From Flavobacterium franklandianum (lineage in GTDB: Bacteria; Bacteroidota; Bacteroidia; Flavobacteriales; Flavobacteriaceae), in contig NZ_VJZR01000005.1 of assembly GCF_007097365.1 (NCBI RefSeq), positions 186,001-250,000 of the forward strand: 64,000 nt of DNA, in the 5' to 3' direction. Positions 7,390 through 16,707 of this stretch are shown here, in pieces; within the stretch, counting starts at the first letter, position 1, and every line of letters begins with the position of its first letter. The translations under genes and the position numbers were made by a program. The notes under the pieces are model-generated. The model did not search any database and was not told the origin of the DNA. It saw only the letters and a program-made list of their open reading frames with translations.

Positions 7390-9687
7390 CTAATTAATGT
7401 TCAATTTCGCTTTTTTTCTTTTTTCTCGTTCCTGCGCATCAATCACGGCAACGGCAGTCATGTTTACAATTTCATTGACGCTTGCTCCCAATTGAAGAAT
7501 GTGGACAGATTTGCTGAGTCCCATCATTATAGGGCCAATAGATTCTGATTTATACAATTCTTTCATCAATTTATAGGTGATGTTTGCCGAGCTTAAATTG
7601 GGAAAAATCAAGGTATTTACCTTTTTACCTGCCAATTTGGAAAACGGAAATTTACTTTGCAGCAATTCAGGATTCAAAGCAAAATCAGCTTGAATGTCAC
7701 CATCTACAAGCAAGTCCGGTTTTTTAGTGTGCAAAATTTCAACGGCTTCCCTCACTTTGGTTGCATCTGAATGTGTCGAAGAACCAAAATTAGAATACGA
7801 CAATAGCGCCATTACGGGATCAAAACCAAAAGTGGTGGCCACATTTGCGGTCATTTGGGCAATATCAGCCAATTCCTCGGCGGTGGGATCAATGTTTATG
7901 GCGGTATCTGCCAAGAAGACAGGCCCTCTTTCGGTGGTCAGAATGTTTACCGTTGCCACTTTTTTTACATTCGCAGCCTTTCCTATAACTTCAAAAATGG
8001 GTTTAACCACTGTGGGATATGCTCTGGAATAGCCTGAAATCATTCCGTCGGCATCGCCTTCCAACACCATCATGGCACCAAAATAATTGCGCTCCCTCAT
8101 TTTGGATTTCGCTCCATAAAGCGTTATGCCACTTCTTTTTCGGTTATTCCAGAATTTCTCTGCGTACTGATTCCTTATATTTTCGGACTCTTCTGTATGG
8201 GAATCAATGATGGTTATATCGGCATCAAATTCGATTTCCTTTTTTAATTCTAAAATAATTTCCCTGTTTCCCAATAATATTGGAATCGCTATCCCTTCGT
8301 CAAAGGCGATTTGGGCAGCTTTCAGGACATCTAAATGATCGGCTTCGGCATAAACAATTTTTTTGGGACTTGCTTTGGCTCTTTCATACATCATTCGAAC
8401 CACTTTATTGTCATTGCCGGAACGCAACAATAATTCTTCTTTGTATTTATCCCAATCCAAAATAGGCATTTTGGCCACACCGCTATCCATTGCCGCTTTG
8501 GCAACAGCCGGAGGAATTGACGAAATCAATCTTGGATCAAATGGTTTTGGAATAATATAATCCTTGCCAAAAGTAAGTCTGGTTTGTCCATAGGCAATGT
8601 TCACTTGTTCTGGAACAGCTTCACGAGTCAAATCGGCCAAAGCTTTTACGGCTGCCATTTTCATTTCCTCATTGATTTTGGTCGCTCTCACATCCAAGGC
8701 TCCCCTAAAAATAAACGGAAAACCCAAAACATTATTCACCTGATTGGGATGATCGGAACGTCCGGTTGCCATAATAATATCTTTTCGGGTGCTTACCGCC
8801 AAATCATAGGCTATTTCTGGATCTGGATTCGCCATTGCAAAAACGATTGGGTCTTTTGCCATGGCCAGCAACATTTCCGGGTTCACCACATCGGCAATGG
8901 AAAGTCCTATAAAAACATCGGCATCCACCATCGCTTCTTCGAGGGTGTCAATCTTTCTGTCGGTAGCAAATTCCTGTTTTTCGACAGATAAATTTTCCCT
9001 GTCGGAACGAATCACTCCTTTGCTGTCCAGCATTACGATGTTCTTGGCACTGGCACCAAAGGCTTTGTACAACTTGGTGCAAGAAACTGCTGCTGCACCC
9101 GCACCACTGATTACGATGCGTACCTCTTCTATTTTTTTCTTAGTAATTTCCAAAGCGTTCAACAAGGCTGCAGCCGATATAATCGCCGTTCCATGTTGGT
9201 CATCGTGCATCACCGGAATATCCAATTCTTCTTTTAACCGTCTTTCGATTTCGAAGGCTTCGGGTGCTTTGATGTCTTCCAAATTGATTCCGCCAAAAGT
9301 GGGAGCCATAATTTTTACCGTTTCGATAAACTTGTCCACATCTTTGGTGTCCAGCTCAATATCGATACTGTCAATATCTGCAAAAATCTTGAACAACAAA
9401 CTTTTCCCTTCCATTACCGGCTTCGAAGCTTCAGGCCCTAAATCTCCTAATCCCAAAACGGCTGTTCCATTGGTAATTACCGCAACAAGATTTCCTTTTG
9501 CAGTATATTTATAAACATCATCCTTATTTTTAAATATCTCCAAGCAAGGTTCAGCAACCCCAGGAGAATACGCTAATCCCAAATCTCGTTGGGTAGCATA
9601 CGGTTTTGTTGGTACGATTTTTATCTTTCCGGGTTGTGGTTTGGCATGGTAAGCCAAAGCTTCACTTCTTAATTTTTCGTTACTCAT
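7390..9687 (-). CDS. maeB: NADP-dependent malic enzyme (MaeB type)
   Basis: Oxidatively decarboxylates malate to pyruvate, making NADPH. At 765 residues it has the long hybrid form. The N-terminal malic domain shows DLGLAYSPGVAEP (catalytic Tyr), ASKPVMEGKSLLFK (Lys) and VMHDDQHGTA. An NAD(P)-binding Rossmann segment (VISGAGAAAVSC) follows, and then a C-terminal phosphotransacetylase-like domain (about 430-760) that usually binds acetyl-CoA for regulation. It follows pcaF by about 60 bases on the same strand. This suggests that it drains C4 acids made from protocatechuate and supplies NADPH, the usual PobA cofactor. It could also be a housekeeping gene caught in the cluster. Confidence 0.93.
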   Translation of the reverse strand: MSNEKLRSEALAYHAKPQPGKIKIVPTKPYATQRDLGLAYSPGVAEPCLEIFKNKDDVYKYTAKGNLVAVITNGTAVLGLGDLGPEASKPVMEGKSLLFKIFADIDSIDIELDTKDVDKFIETVKIMAPTFGGINLEDIKAPEAFEIERRLKEELDIPVMHDDQHGTAIISAAALLNALEITKKKIEEVRIVISGAGAAAVSCTKLYKAFGASAKNIVMLDSKGVIRSDRENLSVEKQEFATDRKIDTLEEAMVDADVFIGLSIADVVNPEMLLAMAKDPIVFAMANPDPEIAYDLAVSTRKDIIMATGRSDHPNQVNNVLGFPFIFRGALDVRATKINEEMKMAAVKALADLTREAVPEQVNIAYGQTRLTFGKDYIIPKPFDPRLISSIPPAVAKAAMDSGVAKMPILDWDKYKEELLLRSGNDNKVVRMMYERAKASPKKIVYAEADHLDVLKAAQIAFDEGIAIPILLGNREIILELKKEIEFDADITIIDSHTEESENIRNQYAEKFWNNRKRSGITLYGAKSKMRERNYFGAMMVLEGDADGMISGYSRAYPTVVKPIFEVIGKAANVKKVATVNILTTERGPVFLADTAINIDPTAEELADIAQMTANVATTFGFDPVMALLSYSNFGSSTHSDATKVREAVEILHTKKPDLLVDGDIQADFALNPELLQSKFPFSKLAGKKVNTLIFPNLSSANITYKLMKELYKSESIGPIMMGLSKSVHILQLGASVNEIVNMTAVAVIDAQEREKRKKAKLNIN

Positions 9688-9748
9688 AATTTGGTATTAT
9701 TTAGTAGTGCATTCTTTAAAATTAAATAGGCTCAATTTCTTTTAATAA

Positions 9749-10966
9749 CTATTTTACATTCACATTTTCGATAATCACGGCATAACCCATCCCTACGCCA
9801 ATGCACATCGCACACAAGGCGAATCTTTTGTTTTGTTTTTGAAGTTCGATGGCAGCGGTTTGAATCAAGCGAGTTCCTGACATTCCAAGCGGGTGTCCCA
9901 GTGCAATGGCGCCTCCATTTGGATTGACTCTTGCATCATTATCATTAAGTCCTAAAGCCCTGGTACAGGCTAATGCTTGCGCGGCAAAGGCTTCATTCAA
10001 TTCTATAATGTCAATATCATCTAATGTCAAACCTGCTTTTTGAAGTGCTTTTTGGGTAGCGCCTACAGGTCCAATTCCCATTATTCTAGGTTCTACACCC
10101 ACTATTGCCGAAGAAACAATTCTGGCTAATGGTTTCAGATTGTATTGTTTTATCGCTTTTTCAGAAGCTAAAAATAATGCGGCTGAACCGTCATTAAGAC
10201 CCGCTGCATTACCCGCCGTTACACTTCCTGAATCTTTCTTGAAAGCGGCTCTTAAAGTCGCCAGTTTTTCGAGAGTTGTATTTCCCTTTATGAATTCATC
10301 TTTAGAAAACACAGTAACAATTCCCTTTTTATCTGTCAGTTCCACTGCAATTATTTCTTCGTCAAATCGTCCATCATATTGCGCTTTGAATGCTTTTTGT
10401 TGGGAATTATAGGCAAATAAATCTTGGTCTTCCCGACTTATATGATACATTTCAACCAAATTTTCGGCAGTAATTCCCATTGCATCCGTGCCATACATCG
10501 CTTCCATTTTGGGGTTTACAAAACGCCATCCAAAACTGGAATCAAACATCTTGGCATCATTCCCAAAAGGTTTTGAAGTCTTTGAAATCACCCATGGACT
10601 TCTGGTCATGTGTTCCATTCCACCAGCAATCATAATATCGGCATCGCCTACTTGAATACTTCTGGAAGCATCAATAACGGCAGACATTCCCGAAGCGCAA
10701 AGACGATTGACCGTTTGAGCCGGAACCGTATAAGGCAATCCTGCCAATAAAGTAGCCATTCGAGCCACATTTCTATTGTCTTCCCCAGCCTGATTGTGGT
10801 TTCCCAAAATTACCTCGTCGATTTTTTCCACGGGAATGTTCGGGTTTCTTTTTACCAACTCCCTAATGGTCAATGCCGCCAAATCATCGGCTCTAACAGT
10901 GGACAAACTGCCTCCAAAACTCCCGACTGGGGTTCGGATGGCATCTATGATATAGGATTGATTCAT
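9749..10966 (-). CDS. pcaF: 3-oxoadipyl-CoA thiolase (acetyl-CoA acyltransferase)
   Basis: Last step of the beta-ketoadipate pathway: cleaves 3-oxoadipyl-CoA with CoA to succinyl-CoA and acetyl-CoA. The 405-residue thiolase has the nucleophile motif NRLCASGMSAV (Cys about 90), the GGAIALGHPLGMSG histidine and the CAMCIGVGMG C-terminal cysteine. Its start lies 5 bases after the fused CoA-transferase stop, so they are translated from one transcript. Family alone would allow any acetyl-CoA acyltransferase; the neighbours specify the role. Confidence 0.93.
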   Translation of the reverse strand: MNQSYIIDAIRTPVGSFGGSLSTVRADDLAALTIRELVKRNPNIPVEKIDEVILGNHNQAGEDNRNVARMATLLAGLPYTVPAQTVNRLCASGMSAVIDASRSIQVGDADIMIAGGMEHMTRSPWVISKTSKPFGNDAKMFDSSFGWRFVNPKMEAMYGTDAMGITAENLVEMYHISREDQDLFAYNSQQKAFKAQYDGRFDEEIIAVELTDKKGIVTVFSKDEFIKGNTTLEKLATLRAAFKKDSGSVTAGNAAGLNDGSAALFLASEKAIKQYNLKPLARIVSSAIVGVEPRIMGIGPVGATQKALQKAGLTLDDIDIIELNEAFAAQALACTRALGLNDNDARVNPNGGAIALGHPLGMSGTRLIQTAAIELQKQNKRFALCAMCIGVGMGYAVIIENVNVK

Positions 10967-10971
10967 AATTT

Positions 10972-12318
10972 CTAGTTTAATTTTTCAATAAAATGAGCAC
11001 TCGTTTTGGCTCGTACTTCTTCCAAAGAACTGCCCGGCATAATTTCAATCAAGGTTAATTTTCCATCGATAAAGGAGAAAACAGCCAAGTCGGTAATAAC
11101 CAAATCGACAACATCAGATGCTGTCAAAGGCAAAACGCATTGAGGTACCATTTTCGAAGAACCGTCTGGATTAGAATGTGTCATCGTGATAATCAATCGT
11201 TTGGCTCCTTTGGCCAAATCCATGGCGCCACCCACGCCCAACAACGGTTTTCCAGGAACTGCCCAATTGGCCAAATTGGCAAATTCATCCACTTCCAATC
11301 CACCCATTATGGCGGTATCGACATGTCCTCCACGAATCATCGCAAAGGAATCGGCACTGTCAAAATAACTGCTTCCGTTGAGTGCCGTTACCGGAATTTT
11401 ACCTGCATTTACAGGATAATCCATCGCACCACCACCATCAGTTGGAACAGGACCAACGCCCAACATTCCGTTTTCGGTATGCAAGATAATTCCGTGTTCG
11501 TCGGTTATTAGATCGGCTACCAAGGTTGGAATTCCGATTCCCAAATTGACCACGTCTCCTTTTTTCAATTCTGCCAAAGCCCGTTTGGCCATATTCATTC
11601 GGCTTTCATCTACCTTTTTTGAAGTCGATACCGAAGCTGAACTTCCCAAATCTTCCAGCGTAATTTTAGCTTCGACCAAATAATCGACAAAGCAACCTTG
11701 GGTATGTACAAATTCAGGGGCGATTTCGCCAACGGGAACAATTTCTTCCACTTCGGCAATCACCAAATCGGCGGCCGTGGCCATGGCTTTGTTGAAATTA
11801 TTTTCGGTCATTCGGTATTGCAAATTTCCGGCTGTATCGGCTCTCCAAGCTCGAATGAAGGCTACATTTCCACGAATTCCCTTGATGAATACTTGCTCTT
11901 CTCCATCGATGATTTTTGTCTCTCTTCCTTCGGCAATCAATGTTCCCGCCGAGGTTGGGGTATAAAAACCTCCTATTCCCGCACCACCAGCCCGAATCGC
12001 TTCGGCAAGAGTTCCTTGCGGCAAAAGTTCATATTCTACTTGTCCCGTTTGTGCCGCTTTTACGGCATCTGGATTGGAAGTAAAAAACGAACCAATCATT
12101 TTTTTGAGCTGACCGTTTCTCAATAAACGTCCGCCTCCAAGACCTGCCTCTCCGGTATTATTGCCAATAAAGGTCAAGTTTTTTGTGCCGATTTCTGCTA
12201 ATGCGTGCATCAAGTGAACCGGATTACCCGTCATGCCGAAACCGCCTTGTAGCAAGGTATCACCGTCTTTGACCATTTTGGCGGCGGTATGTAAATCTAT
12301 TATAGGAACTTGTTTCAT
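10972..12318 (-). CDS. pcaIJ: 3-oxoadipate CoA-transferase, alpha and beta subunits fused
   Basis: Moves CoA from succinyl-CoA to 3-oxoadipate. The 448-residue chain joins an N-terminal subunit A domain ([19 protein letters not shown], about 1-220) to a C-terminal subunit B domain ([26 protein letters not shown] onward, about 238-448). A short Ser-rich linker ([15 protein letters not shown]) connects them. The catalytic glutamate lies in [11 protein letters not shown]. In proteobacteria the two halves are separate genes, pcaI and pcaJ. The general fold is also shared by acetoacetate CoA-transferases (scoAB), but the pca context favours 3-oxoadipate. Confidence 0.92.
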   Translation of the reverse strand: MKQVPIIDLHTAAKMVKDGDTLLQGGFGMTGNPVHLMHALAEIGTKNLTFIGNNTGEAGLGGGRLLRNGQLKKMIGSFFTSNPDAVKAAQTGQVEYELLPQGTLAEAIRAGGAGIGGFYTPTSAGTLIAEGRETKIIDGEEQVFIKGIRGNVAFIRAWRADTAGNLQYRMTENNFNKAMATAADLVIAEVEEIVPVGEIAPEFVHTQGCFVDYLVEAKITLEDLGSSASVSTSKKVDESRMNMAKRALAELKKGDVVNLGIGIPTLVADLITDEHGIILHTENGMLGVGPVPTDGGGAMDYPVNAGKIPVTALNGSSYFDSADSFAMIRGGHVDTAIMGGLEVDEFANLANWAVPGKPLLGVGGAMDLAKGAKRLIITMTHSNPDGSSKMVPQCVLPLTASDVVDLVITDLAVFSFIDGKLTLIEIMPGSSLEEVRAKTSAHFIEKLN

Positions 12319-12366
12319 TTATTTTGTGTGATTTTTAATAGACTAAATATTAATCCTCACCCCCAG

Positions 12367-12387
12367 CCCCTCTCCAAAGGAGAGGGG
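12367..12387. repeat. GC-rich palindrome in the pobA-pcaIJ gap
   Basis: CCCCTCTCC-AAA-GGAGAGGGG is a perfect 9-bp stem inside a C/G-rich stretch that stands out against AT-rich surroundings. Similar CTCACCCC..CCCCTCTCC palindromes are dispersed in many bacterial genomes. It lies inside the operon and may act as an RNA-stability element or attenuator. Confidence 0.8.
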
Positions 12388-12421
12388 AGCCGTTGGTAAA
12401 TAGTTATATTTGTGTTTGAAA

Positions 12422-13612
12422 TTATTCAAATGCTTCAAAAGGCAATCCTACGTAATTCTCTGCTATCGTCGTGGCATAAGACTTTGAACGTTTAATGTAA
12501 TCGAATTTTGCTTTTTGTAACTGGTATCCAAAAGAACCGTGTTCGTCTTGTTTGTGAAACAAAGTCGTCATAAAATTAGAGAAATCCTGCGCCCTCCAAA
12601 TGCGTTTTAAAGCTGTTTCTGAATAGGAGTCCAAAGCTGCAGTTGAGCCTTTTTTGTAAAACTCGGTCAATCCATCAACCAAATGTTTGACGTCGGCAAC
12701 GGCCAAGTTCAATCCTTTTCCACCTGTTGGAGGCACAATATGGGCGGCATCACCTGCCAAAAACAAGCGACCACATTGCATGTTATCGATAAAATAACTG
12801 CGCATTGGCGTGATACTTTTTTCGAAAATAGGCCCACGTTTCAGTTCCCAACCGGGAGTTGCCAATCGTATTGACAATTCATCCCAAATTCTTTCGTCAG
12901 ACCAATTGGCGACTGTATCGTCATTTTCACATTGCACGTACAAACGACTCACTTTTTCGGAACGAGAGCTGCTCAAAGCAAAACCCCGTTCGTGATACGC
13001 ATAAATCAATTCATCGGACGAAGGGGCAACATTTGCCAAAATACCCAACCAGCTAAACGGATAGGTTACCGTAAATTCATTGTAAGACCCTTTTGGCATC
13101 GTCTTGCGACCCAGGCCGTGAAAACCATCGCAAGCCGCCACGAAATCGCATTCCAAAACAGCCGCTTCTCCTTCATATTCAAAATGAATGCTCGGATGAT
13201 CGGTATCAAAATCGGCAATTTTAGTGGCTGTAGCTTCAAAAAACAACTGACCACCTCCCGCCAACCAGGCATCGGTAAGGTCTTTCGCAACTTCTTGTTG
13301 TCCATAAATCGTGATATTTCGACCGTTTGTAAGTTCTCCAAAAGGCACTCGAATACGCTCGCCATCAAAACTTAAATGAACCCCGTGGTGCTCTTTTCCT
13401 TCTTTTTTGAGTCTGTCAGCTAGACCCAAGTTGTTTAAAATATCAACGGTGTTTTGTTCCAGTAATCCAGCTCGCACCCGTGATTCGCTATATTCTCTAC
13501 TGCGGTGTTCAATTATCACCGACGAAATTCCTTGTTTTCGTAACCAATTTGCTAGTGTTAATCCTGCAGGTCCCGCACCAACAATTCCGACTTGTGTTTT
13601 CAATTTTTTCAT
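12422..13612 (-). CDS. pobA: 4-hydroxybenzoate 3-monooxygenase
   Basis: Hydroxylates 4-hydroxybenzoate to protocatechuate with FAD, O2 and NAD(P)H. The 396 residues match the usual length of about 394. Motifs are GIVGAGPAGLTLANWL (FAD Rossmann), SRVRAGLLEQNTVDIL near the N-terminus as in characterised PobA, the CDGFHG motif, and RLFLAGDAAHIVPPTGGKGLN (FAD ribityl binding). It lies within the pca operon and feeds PcaHG directly. Its start codon sits at the end of the duplicated leader element also found before the GH106 gene. Confidence 0.95.
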   Translation of the reverse strand: MKKLKTQVGIVGAGPAGLTLANWLRKQGISSVIIEHRSREYSESRVRAGLLEQNTVDILNNLGLADRLKKEGKEHHGVHLSFDGERIRVPFGELTNGRNITIYGQQEVAKDLTDAWLAGGGQLFFEATATKIADFDTDHPSIHFEYEGEAAVLECDFVAACDGFHGLGRKTMPKGSYNEFTVTYPFSWLGILANVAPSSDELIYAYHERGFALSSSRSEKVSRLYVQCENDDTVANWSDERIWDELSIRLATPGWELKRGPIFEKSITPMRSYFIDNMQCGRLFLAGDAAHIVPPTGGKGLNLAVADVKHLVDGLTEFYKKGSTAALDSYSETALKRIWRAQDFSNFMTTLFHKQDEHGSFGYQLQKAKFDYIKRSKSYATTIAENYVGLPFEAFE

Positions 13613-13706
13613 ATATGTTAATGTTATTTGTCAGCGGTCATATATGGTATCGCCTCTTTTTTATTGGTGTTTGCATACGCAAACGGCTTGTTAATGGCGA
13701 TTTCAC
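13607..13706 (-). repeat. duplicated leader element, copy B (before pobA)
   Basis: Counterpart of 7294-7387. The small hairpin is GTTTGC-GTAT-GCAAAC here and TGTTTG-TTG-CAAACA in the other copy, so the stem is kept although the bases differ. Both copies carry CATATATGA twice, the second containing the start codon. This copy overlaps the stop codon of the pcaDC fusion. Confidence 0.85.
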
Positions 13707-14821
13707 AATTCATTCAAGATTTCTTCTGCAGAATGTAAGGCTTCGTTTGCTGCAGGTAAACCGCAATACAAGGCAGAATGCATAATTATTTCTTTTATTT
13801 CTTCGGCCTTCAATCCATTGTTAACGGCGGCACGAACGTGCATTTTAAATTCGTCTTTTCTATTCAAAGCAATCAACATTGCCAGTGTAATACAACTTCT
13901 GGTGGGTTTGTCCAATCCTGGTCGTGTCCAAATTTCGCCCCAAGCATAATTGGAAATGAAATTTTGAAAATCGCCAGTAAAGGCATTGATTTTCTCAGTC
14001 GCTTTGTCCACATGAGCATTTCCCAAAACCGTTCTTCTCACGTGCATTCCTCTTTCAAAAGTGCTTTCGCCAACTATAAAATGAATGAGTATTTCAGCAT
14101 ATAATTCCGGTAATTCCGTGCTAGACAAATGACGAGCAGGAAGTATTTTCAATTGGGCGTTTAGAATGTTTTTCAGTAATTCTTCGGCTTGCGCAACATT
14201 GGTAACAACGTCTTCGTTTCCGGTAATAATCAATGTTTCTGCACTGATTTTATGTAAATCTGCCCTGAAATCAGCATCTCTCACTGCGGCACAACAATTG
14301 GCATAGCCCAGCACATTATTTTTAACAAAAACAGCTTTAATTTCGGAAATTTTATTTGGGTTATTTTTTCTGAAATCATCGGTAAACCAACGCTCCATTG
14401 TACCTTCAACAATAGCTTGCATTCCGTCTTTATTGACAGCATTGATTCGGTCGTTCCAATGTTCGAAAGTTCCAATTTTCGCATCGGTATTGCTGATGAT
14501 TAATTTTAAAATCCTATTTGGATGATAAATTCCCAGCCATTGCCCGATTAATCCTCCCATTGAAAGCCCACAGAAATAAACCTTTTTAATGTTCAATTGA
14601 TTTAACAAATCAATGATGTCATTACCTAATATATCAATCGTATAGGGACTTTCGGCAACTTCACTTCCGCCGTGTCCACGAGTGTCGTATTGCAATACTC
14701 GAAAGTAGGGCAGCAAAAAAGGAATCAATTCCTCCCACATCCCCATATCAGCTCCCAAAGAATTGGAAAAAACCAAAACCGGACTGTTGGGCGTTCCCGT
14801 TATTTTATAATTTATTTTCAT
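13703..14821 (-). CDS. pcaDC: fused 3-oxoadipate enol-lactonase / 4-carboxymuconolactone decarboxylase
   Basis: Two consecutive steps in one 372-residue chain (the arrangement called pcaL in some bacteria). Residues 1-250 are an alpha/beta hydrolase with nucleophile motif CGLSMGGLIG and a late His (PARHLSS). Residues 255-372 are a carboxymuconolactone decarboxylase domain (ERGMHVRRTVLGNAHVDKA, NYAWGEIWTRPGLD, HSALYCGLPAANEALHSAEE). The stop overlaps the duplicated leader before pobA. Only one base separates its start from the pcaB stop, so translational coupling is likely. Confidence 0.95.
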   Translation of the reverse strand: MKINYKITGTPNSPVLVFSNSLGADMGMWEELIPFLLPYFRVLQYDTRGHGGSEVAESPYTIDILGNDIIDLLNQLNIKKVYFCGLSMGGLIGQWLGIYHPNRILKLIISNTDAKIGTFEHWNDRINAVNKDGMQAIVEGTMERWFTDDFRKNNPNKISEIKAVFVKNNVLGYANCCAAVRDADFRADLHKISAETLIITGNEDVVTNVAQAEELLKNILNAQLKILPARHLSSTELPELYAEILIHFIVGESTFERGMHVRRTVLGNAHVDKATEKINAFTGDFQNFISNYAWGEIWTRPGLDKPTRSCITLAMLIALNRKDEFKMHVRAAVNNGLKAEEIKEIIMHSALYCGLPAANEALHSAEEILNEL

Positions 14822-14822
14822 T

Positions 14823-16133
14823 TTACTGGTATTTTTTTACCACTTGGTCGATTAATTCGAGACTCAATCCAATGGCATTTTCAGGATTAAATAATGCATC
14901 CAAATCGTCCAATTCAAGATTCATTTCGAGAACTACTTCCTTTAAGTGTTTCTTCTCATCAATAGCTTGTTTACACGCATTTTCAATCCATTCGTGTGCT
15001 TCTGACTTCCCTATTTTTGGGGCTAGAGCCAAAGCAATATTTTCGGCATAAATGAGTCCTTTGGTCAATTCCAGATTTTCCATCATTCGGTTTTCGTCCA
15101 CTTCCAATCCTTCGACTAAGGCAATACTTTTTTCCAAAGAACCTGCCGTCAATTGCATAATTTCTACCAAAACCTCCCATTCCGAATGCCATAAACCCAC
15201 CGAGCGTTCGTGTTCTTGGGGCATTGCCGAAAGTATCGTGGCAACCAAATTTGGCAACCGATTTGCATTCGCCAATATCGCCGCGCAAGTCACTGGATTC
15301 CTTTTGTGGGGCATCGTGCTCGATCTGCCTTTTCCTTCAGCAGCTCCTTCAAAAACTTCTCCAATTTCGGTTTGCATCAATAGCGAAACATCTTTGGCTA
15401 TTTTTCCTAAACTCCCACTCAAAATTCCTAAAACACTGGCTATTTCAGCCAAATTATCTCGGTGCGAATGCCAAGTAAACGAAGGTTTCAACCCTAATAA
15501 ACGAGCCATTTCTTCTTGGATTTCAATTGAAATATTGGCATTTCCATTTCCAACCGCTCCGCCTAATTGAATAACCAAAACACGTTGTTTAACCTCTTCC
15601 AAACGTTGCTTGCTTCTGGAAATTGCCTCTAACCAACCCGCAGTTTTGAATCCGAAAGTCGTAGGTTTTGCTTGTTGCAAAAGCGTTCGCCCAATCATGA
15701 TGGTTTGACGGTACTTTAGGGTTAGTGCCACCAATTGTTGTTCGAAAAAAGTGATTTTTGCATCCAGCCAAACAATATATTCCTGAATTTGCAAAACCAT
15801 TGCCGTGTCGACTACATCTTGGCTCGTTGCGCCCAAGTGAATGTATTTTGCCGCTTCCGAATCTTGGTTTTTTACTGTTTGTGTCAGCTTTTTGACCAAA
15901 GGAATCGCAGCATTTCCACCAAGGGAAATAGCTTTCTTCAATTTTTCGACATGAATATCCCCAATCCTGCAATGGGTTTTAATGGTTTCGGCAACAGCTT
16001 TAGAAAATAATCCTTTATTGGCTTGAGCTTCTGCCAATGCAGCTTCTACACGCAACATTTGTGCTATGGATTCCGAATCAGAAAACAGCGCATCTATTTC
16101 TTTAGCGTAAAATAATTGGGTGTATAAACTCAT
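14823..16133 (-). CDS. pcaB: 3-carboxy-cis,cis-muconate cycloisomerase
   Basis: Lactonises 3-carboxy-cis,cis-muconate to 4-carboxymuconolactone. Belongs to the fumarase/aspartase superfamily: LGATSQDVVDTA near residue 100, and the signature loop GRSSTMPHKRNPVTC at about 260. The chosen start (MSLYTQLFYAKEIDALF) gives 436 residues. A frame-compatible ATG 30 bases upstream lies within 2 bases of the pcaG stop and adds a non-conserved-looking extension. C-terminal domain present, so the enzyme looks complete. Confidence 0.94.
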   Translation of the reverse strand: MSLYTQLFYAKEIDALFSDSESIAQMLRVEAALAEAQANKGLFSKAVAETIKTHCRIGDIHVEKLKKAISLGGNAAIPLVKKLTQTVKNQDSEAAKYIHLGATSQDVVDTAMVLQIQEYIVWLDAKITFFEQQLVALTLKYRQTIMIGRTLLQQAKPTTFGFKTAGWLEAISRSKQRLEEVKQRVLVIQLGGAVGNGNANISIEIQEEMARLLGLKPSFTWHSHRDNLAEIASVLGILSGSLGKIAKDVSLLMQTEIGEVFEGAAEGKGRSSTMPHKRNPVTCAAILANANRLPNLVATILSAMPQEHERSVGLWHSEWEVLVEIMQLTAGSLEKSIALVEGLEVDENRMMENLELTKGLIYAENIALALAPKIGKSEAHEWIENACKQAIDEKKHLKEVVLEMNLELDDLDALFNPENAIGLSLELIDQVVKKYQ

Positions 16134-16166
16134 AACTATTGATTTTTGATTCGTATAAAACAACTA

Positions 16167-16703
16167 TTAAACAGCGAAGAAAACCGTTTCGTTTTCGCCT
16201 TGCATATAAATATTAAACTCGTAACATCCTGCCTTTTTTTGGGCAATAATGGTGTTTCTTCTTTCAGCTGGAATGGCATTTAAAACTGTATCTTGAGCAT
16301 TTAACACTTCTTCGTCCGAGAAATAAACTCGGGTGTAGGAATGAATCAATTGCCCACGCATAAAAACAATAAGGGTAACAAATGGAGCTTGATTCTCAAC
16401 CGATTTTGGCTTGATGGTTTGAAAAACAAAATGATTTTCAGCATCCGTTCCAGTACCAAATCTGCCAAAAAATCTATTATGTCCATCATTTTGCCACAGC
16501 TCAATCATCGCATCCGAAATGGGATTGTTTTCTCCATCGAAAATTTTCCCTTTGATGGTAATGTAATCAGAATTTGAATCTAAAATAGTTATTTTATTAG
16601 TAATCAAACTTTTAAAATCGTACAAATATTGCTCCGAAGTGAGTCCATATCCAAAATAAGGACCAACGGTTTGTGATGGTGTTTGTGTTTTAGTAGTATT
16701 CAT
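16167..16703 (-). CDS. pcaG: protocatechuate 3,4-dioxygenase, alpha subunit
   Basis: Non-iron-binding partner of PcaH in the ring-opening intradiol dioxygenase. Motifs are TPSQTVGPYFGYGL near the N-terminus, the intradiol beta-sandwich (ISDAMIELWQNDGHNRF), and late MRGQLIHSYTRVYF. The start was set at MNTTKTQTPSQT because the upstream ATG of the same frame lies inside the pcaH coding end; this gives 178 residues and a gap of 4 bases. It has none of the Tyr/His iron ligands seen in the beta subunit, as expected. Confidence 0.94.
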   Translation of the reverse strand: MNTTKTQTPSQTVGPYFGYGLTSEQYLYDFKSLITNKITILDSNSDYITIKGKIFDGENNPISDAMIELWQNDGHNRFFGRFGTGTDAENHFVFQTIKPKSVENQAPFVTLIVFMRGQLIHSYTRVYFSDEEVLNAQDTVLNAIPAERRNTIIAQKKAGCYEFNIYMQGENETVFFAV

Positions 16704-16707
16704 AGTT

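Noticed and set aside
7019..7393. Plus-strand frame over the GH106 start and leader repeat
   Set aside because: Shadow of the minus-strand gene; the resemblance to the frame at 13407-13694 comes only from the duplicated leader.
8861..9514. 217-codon frame antisense to maeB
   Set aside because: Antisense shadow of a well-supported gene; low-complexity Ser/Ala composition and no start signals.
12350..12400. Intrinsic terminator splitting the pca operon
   Set aside because: The palindrome has no T-run on the minus strand and resembles dispersed CCCTCTCC palindromes; the operon genes continue in order after it.
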